64,000 bases of DNA from Streptomyces dioscori. GTDB lineage: Bacteria > Actinomycetota > Actinomycetes > Streptomycetales > Streptomycetaceae. The DNA is taken from positions 310,001 to 374,000 of the forward strand of contig NZ_KZ679046.1 in NCBI RefSeq assembly GCF_003024195.1, given 5' to 3'. Shown piece by piece: positions 18,097 through 26,858 of this stretch. The notes beneath the pieces were generated by a model that saw only the letters and a list, made by a program, of their open reading frames with translations, had not been told where the DNA came from and searched no databases. A program made the position numbers and the translations under genes. How positions within the stretch are numbered: position 1 is the stretch's first letter; each line of letters begins with the position of its first letter.

Positions 18097-19892
18097 GCCG
18101 TCTCCTCGATCTCTTCCAGTTCCTGCAGCTGGTTCAGTTCCTGTTCGGCGGCCTCGTCGTCCGTCTCGCGGGTCACCACGGCGCGGTATCGCACGTCGCT
18201 GTGCAGCAGCTCGCGGTGCACGCCGACCGCCGCCACCTCGCCCTCGTGGACGAGTACGACCCGGTCCGCGTGGTCGAGGAGCAGCGGCGAGGAGGTGAAG
18301 ACCACCGTCGTGCGTCCCTGCCGCAGGGAGCGGATCCCGTCGGCGATGCGCGCCTCGGTGTGCGAGTCGACCGCGGACGTCGGTTCGTCCAGGACCAGTA
18401 CGCCCGGGGCCGTGACCAGCGACCGGGCCAGGGCGAGACGCTGGCGCTGGCCGCCGGACAGGGACCGGCCGCGTTCGGTGATCCGGGCGTCCATCGGGTC
18501 GTCGGCGTCCAGCGAACCCTGGACGAGCGCGTCCAGGACATCGCCGCACTGGGCCGCGGACAGCGCCTCCGCGGGGCTGACGTCTCCCGAGGAGGGCACG
18601 TCGAGCAGTTCGCGCAGCGTGCCGGAGAGCAGGACCGGATCCTTGTCCTGGACGAGGACGGCCCTGCGGGCGAAGTCGAGGGGCAGTTCGTCGAGCGGTA
18701 CGCCTCCGACCAGCGCGGACGGCAGTTCCGAGGACTCGGCCGTATGACCGCCGAGCCGTTCGGCCAGTTCACCCGCGGCGTCCGGGTCGCCGCACACCAC
18801 GGCGGTGAGCCGTCCCTCAGGCGCGAGCAGACCGGTCGCGGGGTCGTACAGGTCCCCGGTCGGCACGAGGGCCTCGCGCGATCCCTCGCCGTCCGTGGCC
18901 CGTTCGAGGGACAGCACCCGCGCCGCACGCCTGGCGGACGGCCGGGAGAAGGAGTACGCCATCGCGATCTCGGTGAAGTGCCGCAAAGGGTAGGTGAGGA
19001 TCATGACCGCGCTGTAGACGGTGACCATCTCACCGACGGTGATCCGGCCCTCGCGGGCCAGGTGCACGCCCTGCCAGACGACCACGATCAGCAGCAGACC
19101 GGGCAGGAAGACCTGGATAGCGTGGATCAGTGCCCACATGCGGGCACTGCGCACGGCGGCGTGCCGGACCTCCTGCGAGGCACGGCGGTAGCGGTCGAGG
19201 AAGAGTTCCTCGCCGCCGATCCCGCGCAGCACGCGCAGGCCTGCGACGGTGTCCGAGGCCAGTTCGGTGGCGCGTCCCGCCTTCTCGCGCTGGAAGTCGG
19301 CGCGGCGGGTGGCACGGGGCAGCAGCGGCAGCACCGACAGCGCCAGGACGGGCAGGCCCACGGCGACGACGACGCCGAGTGCCGGCTGGTAGACGACGAG
19401 GGCGACGCAGACGAGCACGACGGTCACCGCGGCCGCGGTGAACCGCGACACGGCTTCCACGAACCAACCGATCTTCTCGACGTCGCCCGTCGAGACCGCC
19501 ACGATCTCGCCGGCCGCGACGCGGCGGGTCAGCGCGGAGCCCAGCAGGGCGGTCCTGCGGGCCAGCAGCTGCTGCACGCGCGCGGCCGCGGTGATCCAGT
19601 TGGTGACCGCGGCCCGGTGCAGCATGGTGTCGCCGAGCGCGATACCGAAGCCGCACAGGGCGAGCAGCCCGCCCGCCAGGGCCAGCCGCGCTCCGGAGCG
19701 GTCCACGACGGCCTGGACGGCGAAGCCGACGCAGAAGGGCAGGGCGGACACGGACAGGAAGTGCAGCAGCCCCCAGACCAGGGCCTTCAGCTGTCCGCCG
19801 AGCTGATTCCGGCCGAGCCATACCAGGAATCGGGGCCCCGAGCGTGCGTCCGGCACACCCGGGTCGGGATACGGAAGGTCTTGAATCTGCAT
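18093..19892 (-). CDS. heterodimeric ABC exporter, subunit with degenerate Walker A
   Basis: This is a 599-residue half-transporter with an exporter membrane domain (about 35-320). In the ATPase domain the P-loop is lost: the expected GxxGxGKST position reads VVCGDPDAAGELAERL, with no lysine. The signature LSGGQRQRLALAR and Walker B GVLVLDEPTSAVD are intact, and the H-loop histidine is also replaced (VVFTSSPLLLDH). Together with the downstream subunit it should build one hydrolytic site and one non-hydrolytic site. The ATG at 19892 starts MQIQDLPYPDP. It is divergent from the L,D-transpeptidase gene. Confidence 0.92.
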   Translation of the reverse strand: MQIQDLPYPDPGVPDARSGPRFLVWLGRNQLGGQLKALVWGLLHFLSVSALPFCVGFAVQAVVDRSGARLALAGGLLALCGFGIALGDTMLHRAAVTNWITAAARVQQLLARRTALLGSALTRRVAAGEIVAVSTGDVEKIGWFVEAVSRFTAAAVTVVLVCVALVVYQPALGVVVAVGLPVLALSVLPLLPRATRRADFQREKAGRATELASDTVAGLRVLRGIGGEELFLDRYRRASQEVRHAAVRSARMWALIHAIQVFLPGLLLIVVVWQGVHLAREGRITVGEMVTVYSAVMILTYPLRHFTEIAMAYSFSRPSARRAARVLSLERATDGEGSREALVPTGDLYDPATGLLAPEGRLTAVVCGDPDAAGELAERLGGHTAESSELPSALVGGVPLDELPLDFARRAVLVQDKDPVLLSGTLRELLDVPSSGDVSPAEALSAAQCGDVLDALVQGSLDADDPMDARITERGRSLSGGQRQRLALARSLVTAPGVLVLDEPTSAVDSHTEARIADGIRSLRQGRTTVVFTSSPLLLDHADRVVLVHEGEVAAVGVHRELLHSDVRYRAVVTRETDDEAAEQELNQLQELEEIEETA

Positions 19893-20094
19893 GACGTCCC
19901 AAAGGGCTCGTAGTACGGAGGTGGAGAGGCAACACGTGGGGAGGCAACAAACCGTGTCAGGTTCGCGTCGCAGCGTGTCCGCAGGCAAACGCTTTTCCGT
20001 CGTGAGGCAAAGATTCGGCCCGGACCGCCCGGATATGACCGCCAGGTCGAAAGGGTTTACACGGTCGCCCGCGTCGTGGTGCGACGATGGACGG

Positions 20095-20856
20095 ATGCAC
20101 GAGAACGGACGGATGCACAAGAACGGACGGATACGCACGACGGCCGTGGCCGCGGTCCTGGGCGCCCTGGTCATGCCACTGGCGGCCTGCGGCGGTTCGG
20201 ACGACGGCAGCGGGAAGAAGAGCAACGGGCAGGCGGGCGGCGGGTCACGGCCCGGACAGGCGCGCACGGTCGACCTCAAGCGCATCCCCGACGTGGGGGA
20301 CAAGCTGCAGAAGCAGATCCCCGCGAACTCCCGGCAGGTCGTCGCGGTCTACGGACAGGGCAAGGACTCGGCGAAGTCCACGATCGTCCTCTACACCAAG
20401 TCCGGCTCCACCTGGGACAAGACGCGTAGCTGGGAAGGGCACAACGGCAAGAAGGGCTGGACGACCGACCACAACGAGGGCGACAAGCGCAGCCCCGTCG
20501 GAGTGTTCACGCTCAGCGACTCGGGCGGTGTCCTCGCCGACCCCGGCGCCAAGCTCCCGTACACGCAATCCTCGGGCTTCCAGGCCCCGCACTACTGGGC
20601 CAAGTCGCACTGGCACGACTTCGACCACGTCATCGCCATCGACTACAACCGCGTCAAGGGCACCTCGCCGAACGACCCGACCCGTCCCCAGGGCCAGTCC
20701 AAGGGCGGCAGCATCTGGCTGCACATGGACCACGGCAGCGGTACGTCGGCCTGCGTGAGCCTGTCCAAGTCGGGCATGCAGTACCTGCTGCGCACCCTCG
20801 ACCCCGACCGGCACCCGGTCGTGGTGATGGGCGACAAGGCGGACCTCAAGGCCTGA
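20095..20856 (+). CDS. L,D-transpeptidase (YkuD-like) lipoprotein
   Basis: This is a 253-residue exported protein. A basic start and hydrophobic stretch end in the lipobox LAAC (about residue 35), so it should be lipidated and anchored outside the membrane. A Gly/Ser-rich linker follows, then the catalytic domain with SPVGVFTLSDSGG, SHWHDFDHVIAIDYN and the active-site segment LHMDHGSGTSACVSLS (HxxxSxxCxS-type). It would form or modify peptidoglycan 3-3 crosslinks. In-frame ATGs at 20095 and 20113 lie in an 18-bp direct repeat, so the exact start is uncertain. Confidence 0.85.
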   Translation: MHENGRMHKNGRIRTTAVAAVLGALVMPLAACGGSDDGSGKKSNGQAGGGSRPGQARTVDLKRIPDVGDKLQKQIPANSRQVVAVYGQGKDSAKSTIVLYTKSGSTWDKTRSWEGHNGKKGWTTDHNEGDKRSPVGVFTLSDSGGVLADPGAKLPYTQSSGFQAPHYWAKSHWHDFDHVIAIDYNRVKGTSPNDPTRPQGQSKGGSIWLHMDHGSGTSACVSLSKSGMQYLLRTLDPDRHPVVVMGDKADLKA

Positions 20857-20891
20857 CAGCCCCTCACCACCGGGCCCCGCCCCCACCGCCC

Positions 20892-22412
20892 TCAGTAGTA
20901 GTGGCGCAGCGAAGGCCACAACCGGGACCACGGCTTCGTGGTCCCCGAGCACAACAGCACCGCCGCGCCCTGCTCCTCGTTCTCCACCTCGTCGTTCTCC
21001 GCCCCTTCGCCGTCCGGAGCGCCGTCTCCGTTGTCCACGCGGGCGACCTGCCGGCAGTCGGTGAAGTACCGCTCCGCACCGTCCGCGTCCTCCTGCTGGA
21101 CGACGAGCACCGGTCCGTCCATCGAGTCGGGCGGCGGACCCCAGTCGGCGTAGCTCATATGGCCGGAGTAGGGGCGAGGCAGCCCGCGCGCGGGCCCGTA
21201 GCGGTCCAGGGCGCCCGCCTCGCCGTAGTTCCGCGTGAAGACCACGGCCCGTGCCCGCTTGGGTGCGGGAATCGTGGACCACCCCTCCTCGGCCGCGTCG
21301 GCCAGTTCCGGCCAGCCGATCTGCTCGCCCTGCTCCTTGTTGAGCGCCAGCGGCACGGTGAGCGCGCTCCGCGGCAGCACGGGCAGGGTCACCGCCGCGT
21401 TGATCGCGACGACGGCCGCCACGGGCCAGGTGCGGCCGTGCCGCCGCACCCAGCCGACAGCGGGTTCGCAGCCCGCCACGAGCAGCACGAGCAGCAGCGG
21501 AACGACGTAGTACCCCTTGCCGCCCAGCGCCAGGACCAGCACGCACAACACCGGGTACGCCACCGCCGTCGCCCGGGCCCAGCGCAGCGGCGGATCGTGC
21601 CACAGCCGCAGCCAGCCGATCACCCACACGGGCACGAACAGCGGGGAGAGGTAGATGAGTTGCTGCGGTAGGAACAGGGTCCGGTTTTCGGCCCCGTCGT
21701 CCGTGCCGATCCCCTCCGCCACGGTCAGCTGCGGCCAGTCGTGCTCGGCCTGCCACCACAGGTTGGGTGCCGCGACAAGGAGGGCCGCTGCCGCGCCGAC
21801 GGGCAGCCACGGGCTGCGCAGCACCCGCCGCGGGCCGACGGCGAGCACGGCCGCGAGCAGGGCGAGAACAAGCAGCGCCACCAGGTACTTGTTCAGCAGG
21901 CCGACCCCGACGCACAGGCCGATCGGCAGCCACCACCGCCCGTCACCCGTGCGCAGCAGCCGCAGCGTCAGCCAGCAGATCACCAGCCACGCCAGCAGAT
22001 CGAAGCCGGCGGTCGACAGCAGGTGTCCGACCGCCAGCGGCTGTGCGGACACGCCCGCGAGCCCGGCGGCGAGCACCTGCGTCCGCCGGTCGCCGCCCAA
22101 CTCCCGCGCGACGAGGGCGACCACGACGACGGATGCGACGAAGGCGAGCGTCGCCGGTACGCGCAGCCCGGCAACCGAGTTCCCGAACAGTTCGGTGGCG
22201 GCCCGTGCGATCAGTGGTGTGAGCGGCGGCTGGTCGACGTATCCCCACGCCGGGTGATCGCCTGCCGCAAGGAAGTACAACTCGTCCCGGTGGTAGCCGT
22301 ACCGGCCCGACAGCGCGGTCAGCGCCACGGCCAGGACAGCTGCCAGGGCCGCCACGGGGCCGAGGGTGAACCGGGGTAACCCGCGCGGTGCGTCGTCCCG
22401 TTCCCGATCCAC
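20892..22412 (-). CDS. GT39/ArnT-like membrane glycosyltransferase
   Basis: This 506-residue integral membrane protein has about ten or more helices and resembles the dolichyl-phosphate-mannose mannosyltransferase/ArnT (PMT_2) family. The first periplasmic loop carries YGYHRDELYFLAAGDHPAWG, with the acidic DE catalytic-type motif, and then YVDQPPLTPLIA. It would transfer a sugar from a polyprenyl phosphate donor outside the membrane. The GTG start at 22412 (VDRERDDAPRG) follows GAGGGGGG. The acidic C-terminus (GEGAENDEVENEEQG) is unusual. Confidence 0.87.
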   Translation of the reverse strand: MDRERDDAPRGLPRFTLGPVAALAAVLAVALTALSGRYGYHRDELYFLAAGDHPAWGYVDQPPLTPLIARAATELFGNSVAGLRVPATLAFVASVVVVALVARELGGDRRTQVLAAGLAGVSAQPLAVGHLLSTAGFDLLAWLVICWLTLRLLRTGDGRWWLPIGLCVGVGLLNKYLVALLVLALLAAVLAVGPRRVLRSPWLPVGAAAALLVAAPNLWWQAEHDWPQLTVAEGIGTDDGAENRTLFLPQQLIYLSPLFVPVWVIGWLRLWHDPPLRWARATAVAYPVLCVLVLALGGKGYYVVPLLLVLLVAGCEPAVGWVRRHGRTWPVAAVVAINAAVTLPVLPRSALTVPLALNKEQGEQIGWPELADAAEEGWSTIPAPKRARAVVFTRNYGEAGALDRYGPARGLPRPYSGHMSYADWGPPPDSMDGPVLVVQQEDADGAERYFTDCRQVARVDNGDGAPDGEGAENDEVENEEQGAAVLLCSGTTKPWSRLWPSLRHYY

Positions 22413-22479
22413 AGTGCCCCCTCGCCAACCGGTCGGACCACGGTACTGACGAGGCCCGATCCGGTCGAGGGTTACCGTC

Positions 22480-22743
22480 GGAGCCCGAGGCAGCATTGCG
22501 GGCCGGCAGGACGCCAGGAGCACGCACGTCACCGGGAAGCTCGCCGCCCACAGGACCGGCGACCTCGCGAACTCCTCCACGTTCACGCCCGGTTCCGTGC
22601 ACCGCTGGACCGACGGTGAGAACACGGACGAGCTCGACGGGGCCTGGACCGACGACGAGAAGGTCACCGTGGAAGGGCGCGGGCCCGCCGCGACGACCCG
22701 CACGGACACCATGGACGGCGCCCCCTGCGCTCGGTGCGGGTGA
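22480..22743 (+). pseudogene. possible remnant of a coding region
   Basis: The 385-bp gap between two minus-strand genes (22413-22797) contains an open plus-strand frame from about 22480 to the TGA at 22741. It has no start codon or ribosome binding site. The predicted peptide (for example SVHRWTDGENTDELDGAW, then TDDEKVTVEGRG) has the composition of a real globular protein rather than an antisense shadow. It could be the tail of a decayed gene. I do not recognise it. Nothing else was seen in this gap. Confidence 0.25.
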
Positions 22744-22797
22744 CCGGCGGCGGACCGCGCTGTCCCCGGGGGACCGGGCGTCCGTCGTGGACAGACC

Positions 22798-24288
22798 TCA
22801 GCCGTTCCGTCGGAGGTCGTCCTGCGGTTTCGGCGAGTCCATGCCCTGTCGTTCCTTCTTCCACAGGCCTCGGGTGAAGTCCGGGATCGCCTGCGGTGCC
22901 CCGTTCGCCTTGATGGAGGCGTGGCTCAGCGGCACCGGGGCGGTCCAGGTGGCGGCGTCGTAGACGTCGAAGTCCGGTACCAGCCCGAGGCGGATGGACT
23001 GCATCAGACGGAACAGCATGATGTAGTCCATCCCGCCGTGTCCGCCGGGCGGGTCGGAGTGCTCCTTCCACAGCCAGTGGTCCCACTCCGCGTACGCCGA
23101 GAAGTCGCCCCAGGCGTCGTCCGTGTGGTCCGGCTCTATATAGATCCGCTCGGGGTAGTCCTCGAACACACCCTTCGTGCCGCCGAGGCTGTTGATCCGC
23201 GAGTAGGGGTGTGGCGTCGACACATCATGTTCGAGCCGGATCACCCGCCCCTTGGCGGTCTGCACGAGGCTGATGGTCCGGTCGCTCTCGATGTACGTCT
23301 CCTTCCAGCTCGGGTCGCCCGGCGGCATGTGCTCCGCGCGGTACTCGGCGAGGCCGAGCGAGGGGGTGCCGAAGCTGGAGATGTGGGTGACGCGGTCACC
23401 GCGGTTGACGTCCATGTAGTTGGCGACCGGGCCGAAGCCGTGGTTCGGGTAGAGGTCGCCGCGCAGCCGGGTGTGCCACAGCCGCCGCCAGGGCCCTTCG
23501 TAGTAGTCCGGGTCGAACATCAGGCCGCGCAGATCGTGGTTGTAGGCCCCGGCGCCGTGCAGGAGTCGGCCGAACTTCCCCGCGTGCGCCATGCGCAGGA
23601 CCCGCATCTCGTTGCGGCCGTAGCAGCAGTTCTCCAGCTGCATGCAGTGTCTGCGGGTGCGTTCGGAGAGGTCGACCAGTTCCCAGAGCTGGTCGAGCCG
23701 CATCGCGACCGGACACTCCACGCCGACGTGCTTGCCGTTGAGCATGGCCGTGCGCGCCATCTCGAAGTGCAGGTCCCAGGGCGTCGCCACGTACACGAAG
23801 TCGAGGTCACCGCGTGCGCAGAGGGCGACGAAGTCGTGCTCGCCCTTCGTGTACGTCGCCGGGGCGGGCTGGCCCGCGGCCACCACCTTGGCCGCGGCTC
23901 CCGCGGCCTTGTCCTTGACCGGATCGCACAGTGCGACGACACGGACGCCGTCGAGGGCCAGGAAGAGGTCGATCATGCCGCCGCCGCGGTTGCCGAGTCC
24001 GATGATCCCGACCCGTACGGTCTTACGCCGTTCGAACGGCACGCCGATCATGGTTCTGCCCTGCGCGGCGGGTGCGGCGGGTTCGCCGTCCGCGGCGGCT
24101 TCCGCCGACGCCCCGGATGCGGCGGCGTGCGCCGTGCCGCCGCCCGCCGCGAGGGCGCCGAGGCCCAGCCCCAGGCCCAGTCCCGTTCCGGTGACGCCCG
24201 CCGTGCGCAGTACGGAGCGCCGGGAGTGGCCCTCGGGGTTCTCGTCGGCTTCGGCTCTGGATTCCGGTGTCGCGTTCTCGTCGTGCAT
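22798..24288 (-). CDS. Tat-exported Gfo/Idh/MocA protein, GH109-like glycosidase
   Basis: This 496-residue protein has a twin-arginine signal (SRRSVLRTAG, then a Gly/Leu-rich core and AHAAA), so it is exported folded. The Rossmann part begins RVGIIGLGNRGGGMI (about 95). Conserved blocks YVATPWDLHF, VGVECPVAM, YGRNEMRVLRM, DLYPNHGFGPVANYMDVNRGDR and GGHGGMDYIM match glycoside hydrolase family 109, which uses bound NAD to cleave alpha-N-acetylgalactosaminides by an oxidation-elimination mechanism. The exact sugar substrate is inferred. The start follows GAGGAGG. Confidence 0.88.
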   Translation of the reverse strand: MHDENATPESRAEADENPEGHSRRSVLRTAGVTGTGLGLGLGLGALAAGGGTAHAAASGASAEAAADGEPAAPAAQGRTMIGVPFERRKTVRVGIIGLGNRGGGMIDLFLALDGVRVVALCDPVKDKAAGAAAKVVAAGQPAPATYTKGEHDFVALCARGDLDFVYVATPWDLHFEMARTAMLNGKHVGVECPVAMRLDQLWELVDLSERTRRHCMQLENCCYGRNEMRVLRMAHAGKFGRLLHGAGAYNHDLRGLMFDPDYYEGPWRRLWHTRLRGDLYPNHGFGPVANYMDVNRGDRVTHISSFGTPSLGLAEYRAEHMPPGDPSWKETYIESDRTISLVQTAKGRVIRLEHDVSTPHPYSRINSLGGTKGVFEDYPERIYIEPDHTDDAWGDFSAYAEWDHWLWKEHSDPPGGHGGMDYIMLFRLMQSIRLGLVPDFDVYDAATWTAPVPLSHASIKANGAPQAIPDFTRGLWKKERQGMDSPKPQDDLRRNG

Positions 24289-24401
24289 CGGACCTCCTCG
24301 GTGGGGGAGCGCGGGTTCACCGCGCTGTCACCCTCCTAGGGGGCCGGCCGGGGGGCAAGGGACGGAACTGGCCGGGGAGTTGGACTTTCCGCGCCGGGCC
24401 G

Positions 24402-24920
24402 TCAGCAGTCGTGTCCGGCCCCTCGGGTGGCGGCATCGGCGGCGGCATGGGCGCCGGCAGCGGTTTCGCCCCCGTCGGCCGAGACGGAAGTACCGTCGAC
24501 CAGCGTGTCCAGCAGCCCGCCCAGTACCGCGCGCTGGTCGTCCGTGAGGGGCGCGAGGATGTCCTCCGCGGCCTCCCGGCGCGCGCCGTGCAGCTCCCGC
24601 AGCACCCGCCCGCCGTCCTCCGTGAGCTCGATGCGGATGACCCGCCGGTTGGTGGGGTCGGGTACACGTCGTACCTTGCCGCTCGCCTCCAGGCCGTCGA
24701 CCAGCGTCGTCACGGCCCGCGGCACCACCTCAAGCCGTTCTGCCAGATCGGCCATGCGCGGCGGTGAGCCGTAGTGGGCGAGGGTGCGCAGCAACCGGGA
24801 CTGCGCCGGGGTGATGCCGAGCCCCCGCGACTGGAGATGGCGTTTCTGGATGCGGTGCACACGGCGGGTCAACCGCAGCAGCTGCTCGGCGAGCAGGCCG
24901 TCGGCGTCGGGGGTGTCCAT
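24402..24920 (-). CDS. MarR family transcriptional regulator
   Basis: This 172-residue regulator has a winged helix at about 35-105 (RMADLAERLEVVPRAVTTLVDGL recognition region, then a DPTNRRVIRIELTEDG wing), followed by a dimerisation helix. The tail beyond about 145 is Ala/Gly-rich. It is divergent from an ABC exporter, across a region containing an inverted repeat that overlaps a likely promoter. It probably represses the exporter and itself, with release by an exported ligand. Confidence 0.92.
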   Translation of the reverse strand: MDTPDADGLLAEQLLRLTRRVHRIQKRHLQSRGLGITPAQSRLLRTLAHYGSPPRMADLAERLEVVPRAVTTLVDGLEASGKVRRVPDPTNRRVIRIELTEDGGRVLRELHGARREAAEDILAPLTDDQRAVLGGLLDTLVDGTSVSADGGETAAGAHAAADAATRGAGHDC

Positions 24921-24945
24921 GCCGGGAACAATATCAGGACCTAGT

Positions 24946-24978
24946 TCATTGTGAGTATAGGTAACAATGAGCTATGCT
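24946..24978 (+). promoter_or_regulatory. MarR operator candidate overlapping exporter promoter
   Basis: Exact 7-base inverted arms TCATTGT (24946-24952) and ACAATGA (24964-24970) are separated by 11 bases. A -35-like TTGTGA (24949-24954) and a -10-like TATGCT (24973-24978), 18 bases apart, interleave with the repeat. A protein bound here would block transcription of the exporter. The layout is seen directly; the binding protein is inferred to be the adjacent MarR. Confidence 0.55.
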
Positions 24979-25015
24979 CCGTCAATCCGTTTCTTCTCAC
25001 CACCGTAGGAGCCCA

Positions 25016-26815
25016 TTGCCCCGCGACGACATCAACTGGACGCCGCCACCCGTCGAGCCAGGACAGCCCCGGCAGGTGCGCCGTATCCTCACCCTCTTCC
25101 GTCCCTACCGCGGCCGGCTGGCCGTCGTCGGCCTGCTCGTCGGCGCCGCGTCCCTGGTCTCGGTCGCCACGCCCTTCCTGCTCAAGGAGATCCTGGACAC
25201 CGCGATCCCGCAGGGCCGCACCGGCCTGCTGAGCCTGCTCGCGCTGGGCATGATCCTCAGCGCCGTGCTCGGCGGTGTCTTCGGAGTCCTGCAGACCCTG
25301 ATCTCCACCACGGTCGGCCAGCGTGTCATGCACGACCTGCGCACGGCCGTCTACGACCGGCTGCAGCGCATGTCGCTCGCCTTCTTCACCAGGACACGTA
25401 CCGGCGAGGTCCAGTCGCGCATCGCGAACGACATCGGCGGGATGCAGGCGACGGTCACCTCGACCGCCACCTCCCTGGTCTCCAACCTCACGAGCGTCGT
25501 CGCCACGATCGTCGCGATGGTCGCCCTCGACTGGCGGCTGACCGTCGTCTCGCTGCTCCTGCTGCCGGTGTTCGTGTGGATCAGCCGCCGCGTCGGCAAC
25601 GAGCGCAAGAAGATCACCACCCAGCGTCAGAAGCAGATGGCGGTCATGGCCGCCACGGTCACCGAGTCGCTCTCCGTGAGCGGCATCGTGCTGGGCCGCA
25701 CGATGGGCCGCTCCGACTCCCTCACCCGCTCCTTCGCGCAGGAGTCCGAGAGCCTCGTCGACCTGGAGGTCCGGTCGAACATGGCGGGGCGCTGGCGGAT
25801 GGCCGTCATCGGCATCGTCATGTCCGCCATGCCCGCCGTCATCTACTGGGCCGCGGGAATGGCCCTCCAGCTCGGCGGCCCCTCGGTCTCCATCGGCACC
25901 CTGGTGGCGTTCGTCTCGCTCCAGCAGGGGCTGTTCCGACCGGCCGTCAGCCTGCTGTCCACCGGCGTCCAGATCCAGGCCTCGCTCGCCCTGTTCCAGC
26001 GCATCTTCGAGTACCTCGACCTGCCCGTCGACATCACGGAGCCCGAGCGGCCGGTTCACCTCGACCAGGTCAAGGGTGAAGTGCGCTTCGAGGGCGTCGA
26101 ATTCCGGTACGACGACAAGAGCGGCCCGATCCTCGACGGCATCGACGTCACCGTGCCCGCCGGCAGCAGTCTCGCCGTCGTCGGCCAGACCGGCGCCGGC
26201 AAGTCCACCCTCAGCCACCTCGTCCCGCGGCTGTACGACGTCACGGGCGGCCGTGTCACCCTCGACGGGGTGGACGTGCGCGACCTCGACTTCGACACCC
26301 TCGCGCGGGGGATAGGCGTCGTCTCGCAGGAGACGTACCTCTTCCACGCCACGGTCGCCGACAACCTGCGGTTCGCCAAGCCGGACGCCACCGACGACGA
26401 GCTGCGCGCCGCCGCGAAGGCCGCGCAGATCGACGACCACATCGCGTCCCTGCCCGACGGGTACGACACGGTGGTGGGGGAGCGCGGACACCGGTTCTCC
26501 GGCGGGGAGAAGCAGCGTCTCGCCATCGCCCGCACGATCCTGCGCGATCCGCCCGTCCTGATCCTCGACGAGGCCACCAGCGCGCTGGACACCCGTACCG
26601 AGCGAGCCGTCCAGGAGGCCATCGACGCACTGTCGGCCAACCGGACGACCATCACCATCGCGCACCGGCTGTCCACCATTAGGGGCGCCGACCAGATCGT
26701 GGTCCTCGACCGCGGGCGCACCGCCGAACGGGGCACGCACGAGGAGCTGTTGGAGCGGGACGGGCCTTACGCCGCTCTGGTCCGCAGGGACGCCCAACTG
26801 GAGCCAACAAGATGA
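25016..26815 (+). CDS. ABC transporter, fused membrane and ATPase domains
   Basis: This is a 599-residue type IV exporter half-transporter (homodimer expected). The membrane domain is about 25-330. The ATPase has Walker A VVGQTGAGKSTL, Q-loop GVVSQETYLF, signature FSGGEKQRLAIAR, Walker B VLILDEATSALD and H-loop IAHRLS, so all motifs are intact. The preferred start is TTG at 25016, with AGGAG upstream. The in-frame ATG at 24974 lies inside the predicted -10 box and lacks a ribosome binding site; with it the protein would be 613 residues. Its proximity to marR suggests drug or metabolite efflux. Confidence 0.92.
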   Translation: MPRDDINWTPPPVEPGQPRQVRRILTLFRPYRGRLAVVGLLVGAASLVSVATPFLLKEILDTAIPQGRTGLLSLLALGMILSAVLGGVFGVLQTLISTTVGQRVMHDLRTAVYDRLQRMSLAFFTRTRTGEVQSRIANDIGGMQATVTSTATSLVSNLTSVVATIVAMVALDWRLTVVSLLLLPVFVWISRRVGNERKKITTQRQKQMAVMAATVTESLSVSGIVLGRTMGRSDSLTRSFAQESESLVDLEVRSNMAGRWRMAVIGIVMSAMPAVIYWAAGMALQLGGPSVSIGTLVAFVSLQQGLFRPAVSLLSTGVQIQASLALFQRIFEYLDLPVDITEPERPVHLDQVKGEVRFEGVEFRYDDKSGPILDGIDVTVPAGSSLAVVGQTGAGKSTLSHLVPRLYDVTGGRVTLDGVDVRDLDFDTLARGIGVVSQETYLFHATVADNLRFAKPDATDDELRAAAKAAQIDDHIASLPDGYDTVVGERGHRFSGGEKQRLAIARTILRDPPVLILDEATSALDTRTERAVQEAIDALSANRTTITIAHRLSTIRGADQIVVLDRGRTAERGTHEELLERDGPYAALVRRDAQLEPTR

Positions 26816-26858
26816 AGATATGTCGAGTTTGGAACGATATGCGGGTTAACGTGCCCGC

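Noticed and set aside
10951..18747. Plus-strand open frame of about 2,600 codons
   Set aside because: It runs antisense through thioesterase, helicase and ABC genes as well as intergenic sequence, and encodes no recognisable domain.
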